Shown: in pieces, positions 35,397 to 44,092 of the stretch
How the letters are laid out: every line of letters starts with the position of its first letter
How positions within the stretch are numbered: position 1 is the stretch's first letter
DNA from: CAZFER01 sp964517495
Lineage (GTDB): Bacteria; Hinthialibacterota; Hinthialibacteria; Hinthialibacterales; Hinthialibacteraceae
NCBI GenBank assembly: GCA_964517495.1
Contig: CAZFER010000005.1
Coordinates: 78,017-142,016, forward strand
Direction: 5' to 3'
DNA: 64,000 nucleotides
Program-made: the position numbers and the translations under genes
The notes under the pieces: model-generated
Database searches by the model: none
What the model was told of the DNA's origin: nothing
What the model saw: the letters and a program-made list of their open reading frames with translations, nothing else

Positions 35397-36431
35397 TTAA
35401 TCAACTGTCCAGGTTTCTCCGGATTTAAAAAGTTCATCCAAATCATAGTCCTTTTTCCCGTTGGAAGCATGATCAAGTTGTTCGTGGATCAAACTGTCAT
35501 AAGTTTTTTGTTCCACATTACGCAAAATACCAATGGGTTCAGGATAGTTTGGATAACTCATGCGGCTAAGCAAATAGGCTAAAGTTGGCTCTTTGGCTTG
35601 AGCGTTGTGTACGAGGAGTTCATCTTCGGGAACGCCGTTTTCCCCATCAACATCAACGACCTCCAGGTCGAAATTACGCATTCGAATGCCTTTTTCACCG
35701 TTTTTTCCAAAACGCATGGGTTTTCCCTCTTCCAACTCGAGAACGTTTTCAAACTTTTGCTTTCGGTCGGTGGCATAAGAAAAAGCACCATCGTTGAAAA
35801 TATTGCAATTTTGGTAAATTTCGATGAATGAAGTCCCTTTATGGCGGATGGCGCTTTCCAGTGTGGTTGCCAAGTGTTTTACGTTGACATCAACACTGCG
35901 GGCGACAAAAGTTGCTTCAGCTCCAATTGCTACTGTACAAGGGTGAACAGGGAAATCAATTGAACCAATCGGAGTTGATTTGGTCCTTTTCCCGAATTCA
36001 GATGTTGGCGATGCCTGGCCTTTGGTTAAACCATAAATTCGATTATTGAATAGAATAATATTTATATCGATATTGCGTCGGATAGTGTGCAAAAAGTGAT
36101 TTCCACCGATACTCAGGCCATCACCGTCACCTGTAATCACAAAGACTGTCAAATCAGGCCGCATAATTTTTAATCCACAGGCAACAGCTGGGGCACGGCC
36201 ATGAATACCATGCATGCCATAGGTATCCATATAATAAGGAAAACGGCTGGAACAACCGATTCCAGAAATAAACACAGTTTTCGCAGGATCGAGTTGAACG
36301 TTGGACATGGCTTTTTTCATTTGGGCGAGGATGGAGTAGTCTCCACATCCTGGGCACCAGCGAACATCCTGATCACTCCCGTATTCTTTTGGGGACAATG
36401 GTGTTGGACTTTGTGGTAATACTGCCGACAT
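35397..36431 (-). CDS. korB: 2-oxoacid:ferredoxin oxidoreductase beta subunit (KorB type)
   Basis: The 344-residue TPP- and Fe-S-binding subunit of a two-subunit 2-oxoacid:ferredoxin oxidoreductase, most likely 2-oxoglutarate to succinyl-CoA. It has CPGCGDYS (Cys26 and Cys29), GIGCSSR (Cys60) and QNCNIF (Cys209) as candidate 4Fe-4S ligands. The TPP motif is GDGDGLSIGGNH (101-112) with NNRIYGLTKGQASPTSE. Its ATG follows the korA stop codon with no gap. Pyruvate specificity is not excluded, but the two-subunit gamma-alpha plus beta arrangement is typical of KorAB. Confidence 0.9.
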   Translation of the reverse strand: MSAVLPQSPTPLSPKEYGSDQDVRWCPGCGDYSILAQMKKAMSNVQLDPAKTVFISGIGCSSRFPYYMDTYGMHGIHGRAPAVACGLKIMRPDLTVFVITGDGDGLSIGGNHFLHTIRRNIDINIILFNNRIYGLTKGQASPTSEFGKRTKSTPIGSIDFPVHPCTVAIGAEATFVARSVDVNVKHLATTLESAIRHKGTSFIEIYQNCNIFNDGAFSYATDRKQKFENVLELEEGKPMRFGKNGEKGIRMRNFDLEVVDVDGENGVPEDELLVHNAQAKEPTLAYLLSRMSYPNYPEPIGILRNVEQKTYDSLIHEQLDHASNGKKDYDLDELFKSGETWTVD

Positions 36432-38291
36432 TTAATTTTCCTCCAAGGCTTGGTCAATGGCGTTTAATATCTCATCAATGCGGAAAGGTTTCCCTTTTAC
36501 TTTGTTAAGACCCACTGGATCAATAAGATAGCGGGCGCGGATGATAAAGCGTAATTGACCAAGATTAAGTTCAGGGATTAATACTTTTTTGAAGTTTGAT
36601 AGCACCTTTCCAAAATTTTTGGGGAAGGGATTTAAATAACGAAGGTGCAAACACGAAACCGGCCGCCCTTCTTTTCGGGCTAATTCAACCGCGGTTTGAA
36701 TGGCGCCATAGGTACTTCCCCAGCCTAAAACCAGCAGTTCGCCGGATTCATCGCCATAAGGTTTGGCTTCCGGTATATCTTCTTGCACACCATCCACCTT
36801 GGCTTGGCGTAGTTTACACATATATTCGTGATTATCCGGATCATAACTAACATTTCCGGTAATATGTTGTTTTTCCAGCCCTCCAATTCGATGTTGTAAA
36901 CCTTCCGTTCCTGGAATGGCCCAGGGCCGGGATAGGCGCTCATCTCGAGTGTAAGGATGGAAATTGTTCGGATTGTCATAAAACTTGACATCAATTTTGG
37001 GTAAATCTTCTATTTTGGGAATTCGCCAGGGTTCTGCACCATTGGCGATATAACCATCTGACAACAGAATAACAGGAGTCATGAATTTCATGGCAATACG
37101 CGATGCTTCGACTGCCGTATCAAAGCAATCGGCTGGTGTGGCCGGGGCGACTATAGGCACGGGGCATTCACCGTTGCGCCCAAACATAGCCTGAAACAGA
37201 TCCGCCTGTTCCGTTTTTGTGGGCAAGCCCGTGCTTGGTCCACCACGCTGTACATTGACAACCACCAGAGGTAACTCCGTCATGACCGCTAACCCTAATG
37301 CTTCGGTTTTGAGCGCCACTCCAGGACCACTGGTTCCAGTTACACTCAGTGAACCACCGAAAGATGATCCAATAGTTGAGCAAATAGCGGCAATTTCGTC
37401 TTCCGCTTGGAAAGTAACCACACGGTATTTTTTCATCGATGAGAGAAAATGAAGGATCTCACTCGCCGGTGTGATTGGATAACTGGCATAGAATAAATTT
37501 TTATCCGCTAATTTGGCAGCCGCCATTAAACCATAAGCAAGGGCGTCGTTTCCAGTGATTTTTCGGTAGGTCCCTGGCGGGATATCCGCTTTTTCGATTT
37601 GATACGTACTGGCAAAAAGCTCAGTCGTTTCGCCAAAATTGTATCCTGTTTTAAGGGCTCGTATATTGGCTTCCAGAATGGCTGGCTTTTTGGCAAATTT
37701 ATCCTTGATCCACTCAATGGTTGGCTCAAGCGGACGGCCATACACCCAATAAGCCAAACCTAATGTAAAGAAATTTTTACATCGATCTGCCGCCTTTCGA
37801 TCAAGCCCCAGGCCATCGACGGCTTTCCGATTCATTTCCGTAATCGGAATAGTGACTACCTGATATTCATTCAGGCTGCCATCTTCCAATGGATTTTCAT
37901 CGTACCGTGCTTTTTCCAACCCTTCTTTCGTGAAGGCATCAGAATTGACAATGAGCAATCCGCTCTTCTTTAAGTCATCCAGGTTGACTTTTAGGGCGGC
38001 AGGATTCATGGCAAACAGTGCATCTATGGTGTCACCCGGCGTATAGATGTTGTGACTGCTGAAATTAATTTGAAAGCCACTAACACCCGCCAACGAGCCG
38101 GCGGGAGCCCGGATTTCTGCCGGAAAGTCAGGAAGCGTTGATATATCGTTCCCCGCTATGACCGACGCCGTGGTGAATTGCGTACCCGCGAGCTGCATCC
38201 CATCTCCGGAATCGCCTGCGAAACGTACAGTTGCCCCTTCGATTTGTGTGACTTGTTGTCCAACTTTTGTAAGTTCTTCTGTTGTAGACAT
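36432..38291 (-). CDS. korA: 2-oxoacid:ferredoxin oxidoreductase alpha subunit (gamma-alpha fusion, KorA type)
   Basis: A 619-residue fusion of the gamma domain (N-terminus, RFAGDSGDGMQLAGTQF) and the alpha domain (from about 235, with NDALAYGLMAAAKLADKNLF and YASYPITPASEIL). TSGPGVALKTEALGLA and VVVNVQRGGPSTGLPTKTEQ are conserved in the family. The enzyme converts a 2-oxoacid and CoA to acyl-CoA, CO2 and reduced ferredoxin, as used in reductive or oxidative TCA reactions. I start at ATG 38291 because GGAAG sits 6 nt upstream; ATG 38297 abuts that sequence. It is preceded at 93 bp by a CBS-domain gene. Confidence 0.92.
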   Translation of the reverse strand: MSTTEELTKVGQQVTQIEGATVRFAGDSGDGMQLAGTQFTTASVIAGNDISTLPDFPAEIRAPAGSLAGVSGFQINFSSHNIYTPGDTIDALFAMNPAALKVNLDDLKKSGLLIVNSDAFTKEGLEKARYDENPLEDGSLNEYQVVTIPITEMNRKAVDGLGLDRKAADRCKNFFTLGLAYWVYGRPLEPTIEWIKDKFAKKPAILEANIRALKTGYNFGETTELFASTYQIEKADIPPGTYRKITGNDALAYGLMAAAKLADKNLFYASYPITPASEILHFLSSMKKYRVVTFQAEDEIAAICSTIGSSFGGSLSVTGTSGPGVALKTEALGLAVMTELPLVVVNVQRGGPSTGLPTKTEQADLFQAMFGRNGECPVPIVAPATPADCFDTAVEASRIAMKFMTPVILLSDGYIANGAEPWRIPKIEDLPKIDVKFYDNPNNFHPYTRDERLSRPWAIPGTEGLQHRIGGLEKQHITGNVSYDPDNHEYMCKLRQAKVDGVQEDIPEAKPYGDESGELLVLGWGSTYGAIQTAVELARKEGRPVSCLHLRYLNPFPKNFGKVLSNFKKVLIPELNLGQLRFIIRARYLIDPVGLNKVKGKPFRIDEILNAIDQALEEN

Positions 38292-38384
38292 CCCCATCTT
38301 CCGTTTTTACAGTTGTGTAAGAACAACTGGTTTTTTTCTTTATTTATAAATTTATGACAATTATTTACTCCATCATCAAGTTTT

Positions 38385-38852
38385 TTATGCACCTTCCCGG
38401 GCTCCGGCATGTTGATCCGGTTCCGGTGGAAGGTTGTAAATGGCCTCCGGAAAATGATCCACCAAATAATGGACAATGTGTTTAACCGATAATATGCCTA
38501 TTATTTCACCATTTTCACCGACTATTGGGAAATGTCGGTAGCCGCCTTTCCGCATAAGTTTAACAACGTCCGCAACTTTATCATTGGATGATATGGTCGT
38601 TGGTGATTCGGACATATAAGCCTTCACGGGCTGGTTTTGGTCGACATGTTCAGCCAGAATCTTAATCAATACATCTCGCTCCGTGAAAATGCCTTTTAAA
38701 TTCTCACCCTCAACCACCAAAACGCACCCTCGTCCGGATGTTTGCAACGTTTGGATTGCATCCCGAACGGAGGCATTGATAGAAACACTTAACGGAGGGT
38801 TGTAATCCAAGCAAGAGACAGTGTCTGTTAATATGTTTTTTAGGATAGGCAT
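38385..38852 (-). CDS. CBS-domain pair protein
   Basis: A 155-residue Bateman module. CBS1 has LSVSINASVRDAIQTLQTSG and GCVLVVEGENLKGIFTERDV; CBS2 has TTISSNDKVADVVKLMRKGG and HFPIVGENGEIIGILSVKHI. A long upstream frame reaches 38978, but MPILKNILTDTV at 38852 matches where such modules begin. It lies at the 5' end of the korA-korB operon, and a second CBS protein lies at the 3' end. The two are related in layout but clearly different in sequence. An adenylate-sensing role for the cluster is inferred. Confidence 0.82.
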   Translation of the reverse strand: MPILKNILTDTVSCLDYNPPLSVSINASVRDAIQTLQTSGRGCVLVVEGENLKGIFTERDVLIKILAEHVDQNQPVKAYMSESPTTISSNDKVADVVKLMRKGGYRHFPIVGENGEIIGILSVKHIVHYLVDHFPEAIYNLPPEPDQHAGAREGA

Positions 38853-39225
38853 GATGTTTTTATTTGGTTCTAATTTTTTAAGATTTGACAATGATTCTGG
38901 ATTTATTATATCCCGATGACTTAAAAGAAATAAAAAAAGGCAGGATTTTGCGGATCCCACCTCTTTTTTATTTAACAATAAAGAATGTTCATAATCATTA
39001 TTCTATTCGCAAGTAAGTCATTGTCATAAATTAAAATATAATCACATTTTTCGTCAGTGGGAATGGGTAAGTTAACAAAAAAGATTGATTTTATTTAGCT
39101 TAACTAAAAAAATATCCATCTCTTTTTTGAGTTGTAAAAGGTTAATCCCTGAAAATTAAGAGACTTAATACATTGACTGTTTTTCAAAACAAGCTCTTTT
39201 TAGACTGACTTAGGTGAAAAAATAG
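38853..39225. other. A+T-rich intergenic region upstream of CBS-kor operon
   Basis: A 373-bp gap between the HisB-like gene and the CBS gene, both on the minus strand. It is very A+T-rich with many A and T runs and probably holds the promoter of the CBS-kor operon. I find no convincing gene, tRNA or family A/B repeat, and no clear terminator for the HisD/HisB-like pair. Confidence 0.4.
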
Positions 39226-39861
39226 TTATACTTTTTTTACCTCAATCAGTCCCGCAACCCCCACTCCCTGGCCTTTTCGCCAAGGGCAAGGAGAGAGCGC
39301 TTGACGAGTAGCCTCACCCAACCCGCGAAAAACGCTTTCCCATAAGTGGTGAGGTTCCTCCGCGTTGAGCAAGTCAATCTGAATCGTGGCGCGGGCACCT
39401 TGGGCAATACCCCCGAGGAAATTCCACAGGTCGACGCTGAGCATATCCTCCACTCGCTCATGGATTTGCACCTTGTTTTTGTTGAAATGGAAACCGCTAC
39501 GGAATTCAAACGCCACCCGCACATTGGCAGCCCCTTCATCAATGAAGCCAGTGGCAGAGCCGGAAGCATTGATCCCCTGGTTCTTCATTAAATCGACCAC
39601 CACATGCTGCAAAGCTTCACCAAAGCATTGGCCGCTGTCTTCGGCAATAACGTGCTGTAACACAAATTCATTCAGCTGTACATCCGCCGATAGGTTTAAA
39701 CACGAACGCCAGGCCCACTGCTCAATCATGTGGTTAAGGAAGTGAATGGACGTGTTGATGTTCTTCTTCAGGTTTGGATCAAGCGATCCCCCGGCTATGC
39801 CGGTGCGGATAAGCGATTCACGTGATTTGCGTTCGATGGTAACAGGTTCAAATTCAAACAT
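39226..39861 (-). CDS. Divergent imidazoleglycerol-phosphate dehydratase (HisB-like)
   Basis: A 211-residue protein with the full HisB dehydratase layout: NINTSIHFLNHMIEQ (canonical INTG..FFDHM), HVIAEDSGQCFGEAL (canonical HHTVEDTG...GEAL) and PHHLWESVFRGLGEATRQAL. HisB uses two Mn ions held by histidines. By alignment from memory to E. coli HisB, H44, H70, E74, H171, H172 and E175 are kept. Three conserved His positions are changed: THG to R52, the second H of HH to V71, and TLH to Q161; DHM is NHM. It begins 2 bp after the HisD-like gene. It may be a weak or altered enzyme, or act on another substrate. I withhold the symbol hisB. Confidence 0.75.
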   Translation of the reverse strand: MFEFEPVTIERKSRESLIRTGIAGGSLDPNLKKNINTSIHFLNHMIEQWAWRSCLNLSADVQLNEFVLQHVIAEDSGQCFGEALQHVVVDLMKNQGINASGSATGFIDEGAANVRVAFEFRSGFHFNKNKVQIHERVEDMLSVDLWNFLGGIAQGARATIQIDLLNAEEPHHLWESVFRGLGEATRQALSPCPWRKGQGVGVAGLIEVKKV

Positions 39862-39863
39862 GG

Positions 39864-41159
39864 TTAGCGTTCCTTTCTGACCGCAGCCGCATGAGCGGGG
39901 AAACCTTCGAAATCAGCAAAAGCGGCAACATGGTGGCGCAGCGATTCGAATCCCTCCTGCGTAGCGTAACTGATGGAGGTGCGTTTCATAAAATCAAACA
40001 CTGTAACCACCGAGGCCGTCTTGGCGCGCCCTCCGGTGGGCAAAATGGCATTGACACCCAATGAATAGTTACAGAGCGAGATGGGGGTATAACGGCCCAG
40101 CATAATCTCACCAGCATTTTTTAGCTTCCCCAGGAGACTCATGGGATCCTCAGTGAGGACTTCCAAGTGCTCGGGAGCATAATCGTTAACAAAGTCGACG
40201 GCTTCATCCATCGAGTCAGTGAGGATAATACCGCCATAATTACCAAAGACAGTGGTGATGTAATCCTGTTGCTTTTTGGGTAGTGCGCTGACCTTTTCAG
40301 GAATCAATCGCTTGACTTCGTTGGCCAATGCTTCGCTGGGAGTTACAACCAACGCCGCTGAGTAAGGGCCGTGTTCTGCCTCGATTAAGAGGTCCGACGC
40401 GACCAGATTAGCATCTGAGGTCTCATCCGCAAGGATGATGGATTCGCTCGGACCGGCAGGAGGGCCGACATCCAGCGTGCCATATAAGATCTTTTTGGCG
40501 GCAGACGCATATATATTGCTGGGACCGACCATCTTGAGTACAGGCTTGACGCTCTCCGTTCCCAACGCAAAGGCCGCCACTGCTTGCACACCACCGAAAC
40601 GGTAGATTTCATCAATCCCAACCAGAGACGCCGCATAAAGTGAGGCATCATCCACGCGCCCATCTGGCTGAGGCGGCGTGGCAATGGCAATACGTTTGAC
40701 GCCAGCTACTTTGGCGGGCACACCCAGCATAAGCAGCACGGAGGGGTAAGCGGCCGTGCCCCGTGGGACATAAAGCACACAACTTTCGATGGGGGTAATT
40801 TTTTCCCCCCCCATCAGCCCGGGGGCGACCTCTGTCAACCATATTTCTTCAGGCAATTGCCGCTCATGAAAGGTCTTTATATTTTGATAAGAGATATCGA
40901 TGGCCTCTTTAACTTCAGGCGCAAGGTTATTGGCAGCCGCCTCAATCTCCTCAGGGGTAACCCGCAATCCAACAGAGACAAGATCAGCCCCATCAAATTT
41001 CTTGGTCAAATCAACAATCGCTTTATCCCCCTCGGCTTTAATACGATCAATAATAGCCTGAGCCTGAGGCACAAAAGCCTCAATATCCTGCCCCGACCGA
41101 GCCAAAATCTTCTCCCTCTGCTCCCCCAGCGTCTCCGCCCACCTATATATAGTAATCAT
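39864..41159 (-). CDS. Divergent histidinol dehydrogenase-like NAD-dependent enzyme (HisD-like)
   Basis: A 431-residue protein that aligns to HisD throughout: VPRGTAAYPSVLLM, VGPSNIYASAAKK, GPPAGPSESIILAD, DLLIEAEHGPYS, APEHLEV and LPTGGRAKTAS. HisD oxidises histidinol to histidine in two NAD steps with one Zn. The catalytic pair E330-H331 and ligands H263 and H423 are kept. However, the other two Zn ligands are swapped in type (Gln to E260, Asp to N364), and the conserved NHVLPT histidine is A371. The net charge of the metal site is conserved. With the altered HisB-like gene downstream this suggests a changed reaction, as in HisD relatives such as the sulfopropanediol dehydrogenase HpsN. AAAGGAG precedes the start. 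Confidence 0.8.
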   Translation of the reverse strand: MITIYRWAETLGEQREKILARSGQDIEAFVPQAQAIIDRIKAEGDKAIVDLTKKFDGADLVSVGLRVTPEEIEAAANNLAPEVKEAIDISYQNIKTFHERQLPEEIWLTEVAPGLMGGEKITPIESCVLYVPRGTAAYPSVLLMLGVPAKVAGVKRIAIATPPQPDGRVDDASLYAASLVGIDEIYRFGGVQAVAAFALGTESVKPVLKMVGPSNIYASAAKKILYGTLDVGPPAGPSESIILADETSDANLVASDLLIEAEHGPYSAALVVTPSEALANEVKRLIPEKVSALPKKQQDYITTVFGNYGGIILTDSMDEAVDFVNDYAPEHLEVLTEDPMSLLGKLKNAGEIMLGRYTPISLCNYSLGVNAILPTGGRAKTASVVTVFDFMKRTSISYATQEGFESLRHHVAAFADFEGFPAHAAAVRKER

Positions 41160-41330
41160 GAGTCGAATACTCCTTTAGTTGCGTATGGGTAATCCTTTAA
41201 TTCTAGCACACAGCCTGAAAGAGCCAGAGAGGCGGGGAAAATTGTAACGAAATATTGAAAGTGTTTAAATTATATGATTTAATGACAATCATAAGTTGTA
41301 TCGCTAAAAAAACAGGTAGGTAAAAATCTC

Positions 41331-42050
41331 ATGAATAGAGGCGAAATAAATATGTTGGCTCATGAATTAAGGGTGCCTGTTACAGCCTTAAAAGCCACTT
41401 TGGAAGCATTAACCGATGAGTGTTTAGAAAAAAAAATAGAATTTGATCGCCCCTATCTTGAAACTATCGGAACATATTTAGATTTAATGCGGCATTTATT
41501 GACTCGCATGGATTTTGTTCATCTCCGCCCTGAAAATATTAAACTTAAATGGCAACGTATTCACCTTAATAGAGATCTTATTGCACCAACGATACGATAT
41601 GTTCGTCCATTATTACAAAATAGAAATTTTACCAGTGATAAAATAAAAAATAAATTCAATATAGATAAACCTTGCATTTATTTGGATAAAAATTTGATGC
41701 AGCAAGTGCTTTTTAATTTACTCGATAATGCCATTAAATACGCAGAACCTGATCCATCACGCCTTCTCGTAAATGTTGAAAGCAAAATAAACGTGGATTA
41801 CTATGAGATTATTATATCTGATTATGGTATTGGCATAGCGAATATGTTTGTTAAACATGTTTTTGATGAAGGCGAGCGAGGTTTGAATGCGATTGAATCA
41901 AATGTAGTAGGCCAAGGATTGGGTTTATGGATGGCAAGAGAGATTGTGAGTCTTCATGGAGGGGAGTTATTATTGACTAATCCATCTCATCCGACCGTAT
42001 TTATAGTACGACTACCTGTGTGTTTAGGTGACGCACCTCTTTCGTTATAA
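41331..42050 (+). CDS. Sensor-less histidine kinase
   Basis: A 239-residue soluble kinase that begins almost at its phosphoacceptor: HELRVPVTALKATLEAL with His11. The ATPase domain has the N-box QQVLFNLLDNAIKYA, G1 SDYGIGIA and G2 GQGLGLWMAREIVSLHGGEL. There is no transmembrane or sensor domain, so the signal must come from a partner protein. A second start (ATG 41352, with GAGG upstream) would leave only three residues before the His. It is the first of four tightly spaced plus-strand genes, with the receiver gene 25 bp downstream. The gene is visibly A+T-richer than its neighbours, which suggests acquisition as a block. Confidence 0.85.
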   Translation: MNRGEINMLAHELRVPVTALKATLEALTDECLEKKIEFDRPYLETIGTYLDLMRHLLTRMDFVHLRPENIKLKWQRIHLNRDLIAPTIRYVRPLLQNRNFTSDKIKNKFNIDKPCIYLDKNLMQQVLFNLLDNAIKYAEPDPSRLLVNVESKINVDYYEIIISDYGIGIANMFVKHVFDEGERGLNAIESNVVGQGLGLWMAREIVSLHGGELLLTNPSHPTVFIVRLPVCLGDAPLSL

Positions 42051-42075
42051 ATATATACATATAAAGGTGAAAATG

Positions 42076-42480
42076 ATGAATAAGAAATTGTTGCTGATTG
42101 ATGATGAAATATACGGCTGGTATATGGATTATTATGTAAAAGCCTTTGAAAACAAGGGGATTGAGGTAACGAAATGTTCCACTGTTGATGAAGCTAAAAA
42201 TATATTAGAAATGGAAGAGAGTTTTGATATTATTATTATAGATTCTATTATGCCACCAGGGGAATGGTTTCAAGAGGAAGAGACATATGATGGACTATTA
42301 ACCGGAAAATTTTTGGCAGAAAAAGCGAAAGAATTTCAACCTGATGCAAAAATTTTCTTTTTAACCAATATGGCAGATCCAAGTCGAACTGAAAGTCTTA
42401 ATATGTTCTATCCTTTATTCCAAAAAATTGATTTCACCCCCAAGATGCTTGTATGCAAAATATTAGAATATATGGAATAA
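42076..42480 (+). CDS. Stand-alone response-regulator receiver domain
   Basis: A 134-residue receiver without output domain. The acidic pair is D9-D10 (LLLIDDE), and the phosphoacceptor is D56 in IIIIDSIMPPG. The Thr is T97 in IFFLTNMAD, and a lysine near 117 (LFQKIDF) takes the conserved place. A longer-than-usual acidic loop after D56 (EWFQEEETYDG) is unusual. ATG 42076 was chosen because AAGGTG lies 7 nt upstream. It should be the target of the preceding kinase and may control the unknown protein or protease downstream by direct contact. Confidence 0.83.
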   Translation: MNKKLLLIDDEIYGWYMDYYVKAFENKGIEVTKCSTVDEAKNILEMEESFDIIIIDSIMPPGEWFQEEETYDGLLTGKFLAEKAKEFQPDAKIFFLTNMADPSRTESLNMFYPLFQKIDFTPKMLVCKILEYME

Positions 42481-42514
42481 AATCAGATCGTAAATACCAT
42501 TTTGGAGCAAAGTT

Positions 42515-43507
42515 ATGCTAAATACAAAAGAAAAAATTGTGCATTTATACAATCAACCTGAGAATGATATCTTAAAAGATATTAATGAAGAAGGTATCTC
42601 TACCTCAGATATTAAGAATCAATTTATCCTGGATAGACTTCATAAACATTATTCACAGTTGCATCCTCTGTTCGATCGTTTTTTTAAAGAGCGAATGTTG
42701 AAAAAGATATCAAAGGATGATGAAAAAATAATTGAGAAATTTCTTTTTGATATGCATCCATATTTAAAATGTGTTGAAAAAGGATTACTAGAATATGATA
42801 CACATTTTGAAGATATAATCGAAAAACTATTGCTTAGAAAGGATGTGGGTAATAATATAAAAAAACTAGCAATCGATATACTTAAATTGTGCTGTAATAT
42901 AAATAATTCTGAAATTCATGGAAGAAATTACAGAATTTATGAAACAAGATTGCCTGATTTTTCTTTTATTAGAGAGCTAGACGGATATGTTCACTCTATT
43001 GCCGATAAAAGAATTGTTGTTGTAATTAATGTAGAAGAAAATCAACAGGTAATAAAAGAATTTTCTTATGATGATAAAGATGCAGTGATCCAACGTTTTG
43101 AACCAGGGACACGTATTGTCATTCGGTTAGAGGGTGAGACAAGACTGATCAATAAAGATGAAAAAATGGAATTGAAAGAAAAAGGAGTTATAATAGACAA
43201 CAAAAGTACTCAGGCCGAAAGTTCAATGGAGATATGGAGAGAATTATTGACCATACAAGAAGAAAATCAAACGGATGATGGATCGATGAAAAATATAGCC
43301 TATGATAAATATTTAGAGGAAGAGAATAAACTCCTGAAAAAACACCCAGGCAAATATATCTGGATCGAAGGCACCGAGATAAAAGAAATCAGCCCGGATT
43401 TGATCGATCTTTTGAAAAAGGCTGAAGATGCTGAAAAACAGGGTAGCGATCCAAATAACACCATAGTGCGAAAAATTGAAAAAGATACAGGTATTTATAT
43501 CTCATAA
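42515..43507 (+). CDS. Unknown protein with DUF5678-like C-terminal segment
   Basis: A 330-residue soluble protein preceded by GGAG at 8 nt. The first 150 residues are mostly helical and charged (HYSQLHPLFDRFFKERMLKK). Residues about 155-235 look beta-rich (ADKRIVVVINVEENQQVIKE, GTRIVIRLEGETRLI). The tail (about 268-330) has EENKLLKKHPGKYIWIEG followed by an acidic helix. This resembles the short DUF5678-type unit (KxxGKWVAxxxGxVV) that I recall next to retropepsin-like protease genes in other genomes. The gene directly downstream is such a protease. No enzymatic motif is visible, and I assign no function. Confidence 0.6.
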   Translation: MLNTKEKIVHLYNQPENDILKDINEEGISTSDIKNQFILDRLHKHYSQLHPLFDRFFKERMLKKISKDDEKIIEKFLFDMHPYLKCVEKGLLEYDTHFEDIIEKLLLRKDVGNNIKKLAIDILKLCCNINNSEIHGRNYRIYETRLPDFSFIRELDGYVHSIADKRIVVVINVEENQQVIKEFSYDDKDAVIQRFEPGTRIVIRLEGETRLINKDEKMELKEKGVIIDNKSTQAESSMEIWRELLTIQEENQTDDGSMKNIAYDKYLEEENKLLKKHPGKYIWIEGTEIKEISPDLIDLLKKAEDAEKQGSDPNNTIVRKIEKDTGIYIS

Positions 43508-43561
43508 CCAATTCAAAATTTATACTTAAGCATAATTTAATAAATAACGTGGGGGAATCTC

Positions 43562-44014
43562 ATGCAAATCATCTTTGATCAAGAACCGCTTAATGAGAAT
43601 CATGTGTGGATTGATGTTGTTTTGAATATTATTGATAAATCAAGTGGAAAATATGAGAAGGTAAATGTTCCAACTTTAGTTGATACAGGATTTAGTGGAG
43701 GATTAAGGTTGCCAAAAATTTATGCACCAACTGATGAGTGTGATAAAAGTATTCAATTTTTAAAAATTAATGGAATGGTTCCTCCACGAAAGCATGCTGG
43801 GAAAACAAACCGAGAACCTCTGAAGAAATATTCCCTTTGGTTTAAAATATTAGATCAAAGTAAAAAGGAAGTCGATGCTGCAAGCACCCATGTATTTTTC
43901 TATGGCGAAGAATACGCTGTTTTAGGAATGGATTTTATCATTGACTGGAAATCCAAATTAGATGTTAATGGTATCGATAGAAACTTTTCATTTTCTTTCA
44001 ATGGGATGAGTTAA
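43562..44014 (+). CDS. Retropepsin-like aspartic protease (clan AA)
   Basis: A 150-residue soluble protein with the catalytic motif VPTLVDTGFSGGLRLP; the DTG triad is intact (Asp at about residue 41). Near the C-terminus EEYAVLGMDFIIDWKSKLDV gives the hydrophobic-G motif that closes the retropepsin fold. One domain per chain means that it should work as a dimer. GGGGG sits before the ATG. It is the last gene of the kinase-receiver-unknown-protease cassette, 54 bp after the unknown gene. A regulated proteolytic step, perhaps with the unknown protein as inhibitor or substrate, is an inference from order alone. Confidence 0.78.
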   Translation: MQIIFDQEPLNENHVWIDVVLNIIDKSSGKYEKVNVPTLVDTGFSGGLRLPKIYAPTDECDKSIQFLKINGMVPPRKHAGKTNREPLKKYSLWFKILDQSKKEVDAASTHVFFYGEEYAVLGMDFIIDWKSKLDVNGIDRNFSFSFNGMS

Positions 44015-44092
44015 GAACGCATGGAATATTTGAAAAAAATATATTCCTCCTAGAAAATAACGACTATCTTTATAAAAACATTGATTCCTCCC

